Program-made: the position numbers and the translations under genes
NCBI RefSeq assembly: GCF_902150065.1
Contig: NC_043983.1
Location: 20,685,321-20,749,320 of the forward strand
Length of the DNA: 64,000 bases
Direction: 5' to 3'
Origin: Myripristis murdjan
Lineage: Eukaryota; Chordata; Actinopteri; Holocentriformes; Holocentridae
Notes under the pieces: model-generated
What the model was told of the DNA's origin: nothing
The model's input: only the letters and a program-made list of their open reading frames with translations
The model's database searches: none
Shown here: positions 61,510 to 64,000 of the stretch, one piece after another
How positions within the stretch are numbered: position 1 is the first letter of the stretch
How the letters are laid out: every line of letters starts with the position of its first letter

Positions 61510-61871
61510 TTTATACTTGTAAGTTTTGTTTTGAGACACACAGCTTCATAACAGAATTAATATGCACAATGAGATTTAAGACATCACTTATTAACACAGA
61601 AACTGGCCTATGTTAAGAGTCCAGTTAGTGAGGTATTAATGTGCTTACATACTGGCATCACACTTTGTAAATCAGTGAAGTCATGTACTTGTTATCTTTT
61701 GTAACAGCTTCAAATGACAATCTGTTTTTCATTTGAGTTTATCTCTTGACTGTATTTACCTATTTTTCAAAAGAAATTCTTGTTAATGATTCAAAGATAA
61801 TCAAATAGGTCTAAAAGCTACCTGAAAATCACTAGTGCTGTGACAAGATGTGTACCTGCCTCCAAGCAGGT
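61510..61871 (-). other. znf648: znf648 3' UTR
   Basis: AT-rich, non-coding sequence directly after the zinc-finger stop codon on the minus strand. No canonical poly(A) signal is seen inside it. Confidence 0.4.
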
Positions 61872-63332
61872 TTAGACATTCTTGTCCGTATGGCTCAGCA
61901 TATGCTGTGTAAGCTTTGAGGCGCACTGGAAAGATTTGTCACACTGCACACAGACAAAGATCCTCCCAGCACAGCTTTTATCTTGGTGATGCTTTAGAGC
62001 AAGTAAGCTGCTGAAGTTCATGCTGCAACCTGGGCAGCTGAAGGGTGTCTCTCCACTGTGGATGTACTGGTGCCGAACTAGGCGAGAGGCCATGGCAAAG
62101 GCCACGCCACACTCTGTGCACTTATGGGGCCGCACTCCGCTGTGAATGGCCTCGTGCTCGAGCAGATTGGAAGACTTTGTGAAGCTCTTGGAGCACACCG
62201 AGCAGACATACGGACGCACTCCTCTGTGGATCTTCTGGTGCTCTGTCATACGACTGGCCAGAGCGAAGGTCTTGCCGCAGTCAGGGCAAGAAAACGGCCG
62301 TTCTCCCAGGTGCTTACGCTCATGGCGCTGCAGAGAGAGTGGTTTGTTGAAGGTTTTACCACAGTGTGTGCATGGAAAGGGCTTGTCATTGGTGTGCATG
62401 TTTCGCTCGTGTTTTCGGAGGTCAGAGGAACGCACAAAGTCCTTGCCACAAGTACCACAAACATAGGGCTTCTCGCCGGTGTGTGTGCGGATGTGTTTGC
62501 GGTAGTCCGAGGACCAGATATAAGTCTTGGCACAAAAAGGACAGTGATATGGTCTCTCACCTGTGTGTAGACGTTTGTGCTGCTGCAGTGTGCCTTGATG
62601 AGAGTATGCCTTGCCACATATATTGCATACATGTGGCTTCAGACCGCTGTGTGTCTCTAAATGACTCTGTAAGTTGCAAAACTTCTTAAAAGCCCAGTGG
62701 CAGTGTGTGCACTTGTAGGGGCGATGCTCTGTGTCGAGACCACTGCTACGTTTTTTCATGGCTGCAAAAAGTCGAGAGAGCTTGCCATCCTTGCAGGCAT
62801 CAAATGATATCACATCCTTTATGGGAGGGTTTTGTTCATTTTTTTCCATACTCATATTCACACCTCCATCTGGAGAACATCCCTGAGAGTCAGCACTTGG
62901 CACTTCCAATTTAGATATCCTACAATTAGCTGAGTTATCACTTTGTACCTCACAGCTCCTCATAGCTTTGGCGCAGCTGCTTCCCTCCTGTCGCGCAGTG
63001 TCCAACTGTGCTTCATTAGCGGTGCATTCGTCACCACAAACTCCACCTTCTCCTCCCAGTGAAAGGTCAGCACACTTCTCTGCAAGAGTCCAGGTTGGGG
63101 TTTGAGGGTTAAGGAAAAACATCCCAGTGTTGTTACTAGCAAATAGTGAGGGGGTATCATAATTACCAAAGGAGGAGTCCCCCTTCAAGTTATGAGTATT
63201 ACTGACAAGGTGGTTGTCTGGGAGAAAATGAGTGATAAGATGTTTCTCCTGACACTTCCTTATATTTCTCTTGGAAATATACATTTTTGCAACCACCTTG
63301 TCAGGAGTCCATAGGGACACTTCATCAGCCAT
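61872..63332 (-). CDS. znf648: Znf648-like C2H2 zinc-finger protein, ten fingers
   Basis: The coding part lies in one exon (minus strand) opening after the acceptor at 63422/63423. I start at 63332, where MADEVSLWTPDKVV has a strong Kozak context (A at -3, G at +4), giving 486 aa. An in-frame ATG at 63368 (MQVISFTS) has a weak context. After an unstructured, acidic and Ser-rich half come ten tandem fingers from about residue 210, with TGEKP-type linkers. CGKAYSHQGTLQQHKRLH, CAKTYIWSSDYRKHIRTH, KDFVRSSDLRKHERNMH and KTFNKPLSLQRHERKH closely follow human ZNF648 as I recall it. No KRAB, SCAN or BTB domain is present. Finger 9 ends HHQDKSC, making it C2HC. ZNF648 and SEC16B both lie at human 1q25, which supports orthology. 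The protein is likely a nuclear DNA-binding factor; its targets are unknown. Confidence 0.82.
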   Translation of the reverse strand: MADEVSLWTPDKVVAKMYISKRNIRKCQEKHLITHFLPDNHLVSNTHNLKGDSSFGNYDTPSLFASNNTGMFFLNPQTPTWTLAEKCADLSLGGEGGVCGDECTANEAQLDTARQEGSSCAKAMRSCEVQSDNSANCRISKLEVPSADSQGCSPDGGVNMSMEKNEQNPPIKDVISFDACKDGKLSRLFAAMKKRSSGLDTEHRPYKCTHCHWAFKKFCNLQSHLETHSGLKPHVCNICGKAYSHQGTLQQHKRLHTGERPYHCPFCAKTYIWSSDYRKHIRTHTGEKPYVCGTCGKDFVRSSDLRKHERNMHTNDKPFPCTHCGKTFNKPLSLQRHERKHLGERPFSCPDCGKTFALASRMTEHQKIHRGVRPYVCSVCSKSFTKSSNLLEHEAIHSGVRPHKCTECGVAFAMASRLVRHQYIHSGETPFSCPGCSMNFSSLLALKHHQDKSCAGRIFVCVQCDKSFQCASKLTQHMLSHTDKNV

Positions 63333-63802
63333 ATTCAGTTTCAGAGAGGTGAATGAAATCACTTGCATGAGTTTCAAGCTGCACAAGGATTTCCTGACAC
63401 TGTTGTCGTCCCAGTAAGAGCCTGGAAGAGAGCAATGCAAATTTTGCCATGAGAACAAAAAACAAAAACAAACAAACAAAAAAACATCTTAGGTTTGCAA
63501 TGCTTTATCAGTTATATCTCATATTGCATGCAAGATTTCACATTGTAACATCTCTCCTAAAACACAATTGTCTTATTAGGATAAGGTATCAACATATGAC
63601 ATCTTGCCACCAGTTGCTGACTGCTTCATTCATCAACATCTTTAAGGAAAAAACAAAAATCGTATTAACCCATACTACTGCACCCTCCCTTCAGATAGCA
63701 CCTGAGTTCCCAAACCTGATCATCTACAATGCTCAACTGATGCGTTAAAAGGACATCATGCTGTCACCTTTCACAAATGCACATCCCTGCACAGCGGCTT
63801 AC

Positions 63803-63990
63803 CCCGGCTTCCCTGAGCGCTGGCGCCTTCTGAGCGGCTCGGCCGGGAGATGCCCTGTAGCACGGATGGGCGGAGTTTGGCAGAGCCGGAGTGAGACGTC
63901 ACTTCAGTCAGTAGTGTACTACAGTCTGCAGTCAGCAGCAGATGTGACACTTTTACTGCCTGGCTCAGCTTACCCACTCAGTGACTCCGC
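63803..63990 (-). other. znf648: Predicted non-coding first exon and promoter of znf648
   Basis: A CpG-rich patch on the minus strand ends at a good donor (GCCGGG|GTAAGC) at 63803/63802, matched by the acceptor CTTCCAG before the main exon. The exon contains no ATG, which supports a non-coding exon. A second possible donor (GTAAGC) lies near 63972. The 5' border is beyond what can be read here. Confidence 0.5.
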
Positions 63991-64000
63991 TCTTGACTGT

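Noticed and set aside
62124-62689. Plus-strand frames of 107-148 residues over the zinc-finger exon
   Set aside because: These are antisense shadows of the repeated finger codons; the minus-strand frame encodes perfect C2H2 fingers.
1-64000. Retroviral, LTR, Polinton or toxin fossils
   Set aside because: No reverse transcriptase, capsid, envelope, integrase or viral polymerase motif was recognised in any frame, and no long paired terminal repeats were seen.

Overview
This is nuclear DNA from a ray-finned fish, most likely an acanthomorph teleost. Its genes have GT-AG introns and are orthologues of human DR1, WLS, GNG12, GADD45A, SEC16B and ZNF648. It also holds fish-type repeats: fish Tc1 elements, short hAT-like elements with 'gggctgcacgata' or 'gggctgggcaat' ends, and (GATA)n, (CA)n and (TTTC)n tracts. 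I cannot name the species.

Layout. 1-1075: dr1 upstream region and 5' leader. 1076-3060: dr1 (+), a 176-aa histone-fold repressor, with its 3' UTR. 3339-6864: wls (+), the Wnt cargo receptor, 541 aa in 12 exons, beginning under 300 bp after the dr1 poly(A) signal. About 7850-34365: gng12 (+), with a predicted non-coding first exon, a 26-kb intron and two coding exons (72 aa). 34366-40270: intergenic, with two hAT-like short elements. 40270-42900: gadd45a (-), four exons (154 aa), with a promoter carrying octamer and CCAAT boxes. 43740-44936: a decayed Tc1 copy. 45700-58653: sec16b (+), 23 coding exons (925 aa modelled). 58654-61871: intergenic, with a second, internally inverted Tc1 copy. 61872-63803: a ten-finger C2H2 gene (-) that I read as znf648.

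I rebuilt the multi-exon genes by hand, checking splice sites and reading phase. All exons join in frame, and dr1, wls and gng12 come out at exactly the human lengths. The genes are not a pathway. Dr1 and Znf648 are nuclear DNA-associated proteins, Gadd45a is a stress-induced growth-arrest protein, Gng12 is a G-protein subunit, and Wls and Sec16b both act in the secretory route (Wnt carriage and ER exit sites). The order wls-gng12-gadd45a, with gadd45a inverted, matches human 1p31. sec16b and znf648 match human 1q25 and dr1 human 1p22, so the window joins blocks that are apart in human.

I found no unknown multi-gene system. The items most worth a second look are a trio of nested inverted repeats forming two mutually exclusive hairpins in sec16b intron 9, the Tc1 copy with an inverted middle, a poly-glycine run in the luminal domain of Wls, a GC-AG intron in dr1, an in-frame alternative last exon in sec16b, and the octamer/CCAAT architecture of the gadd45a promoter. 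I recognised no retrovirus, LTR element or Polinton fossil.
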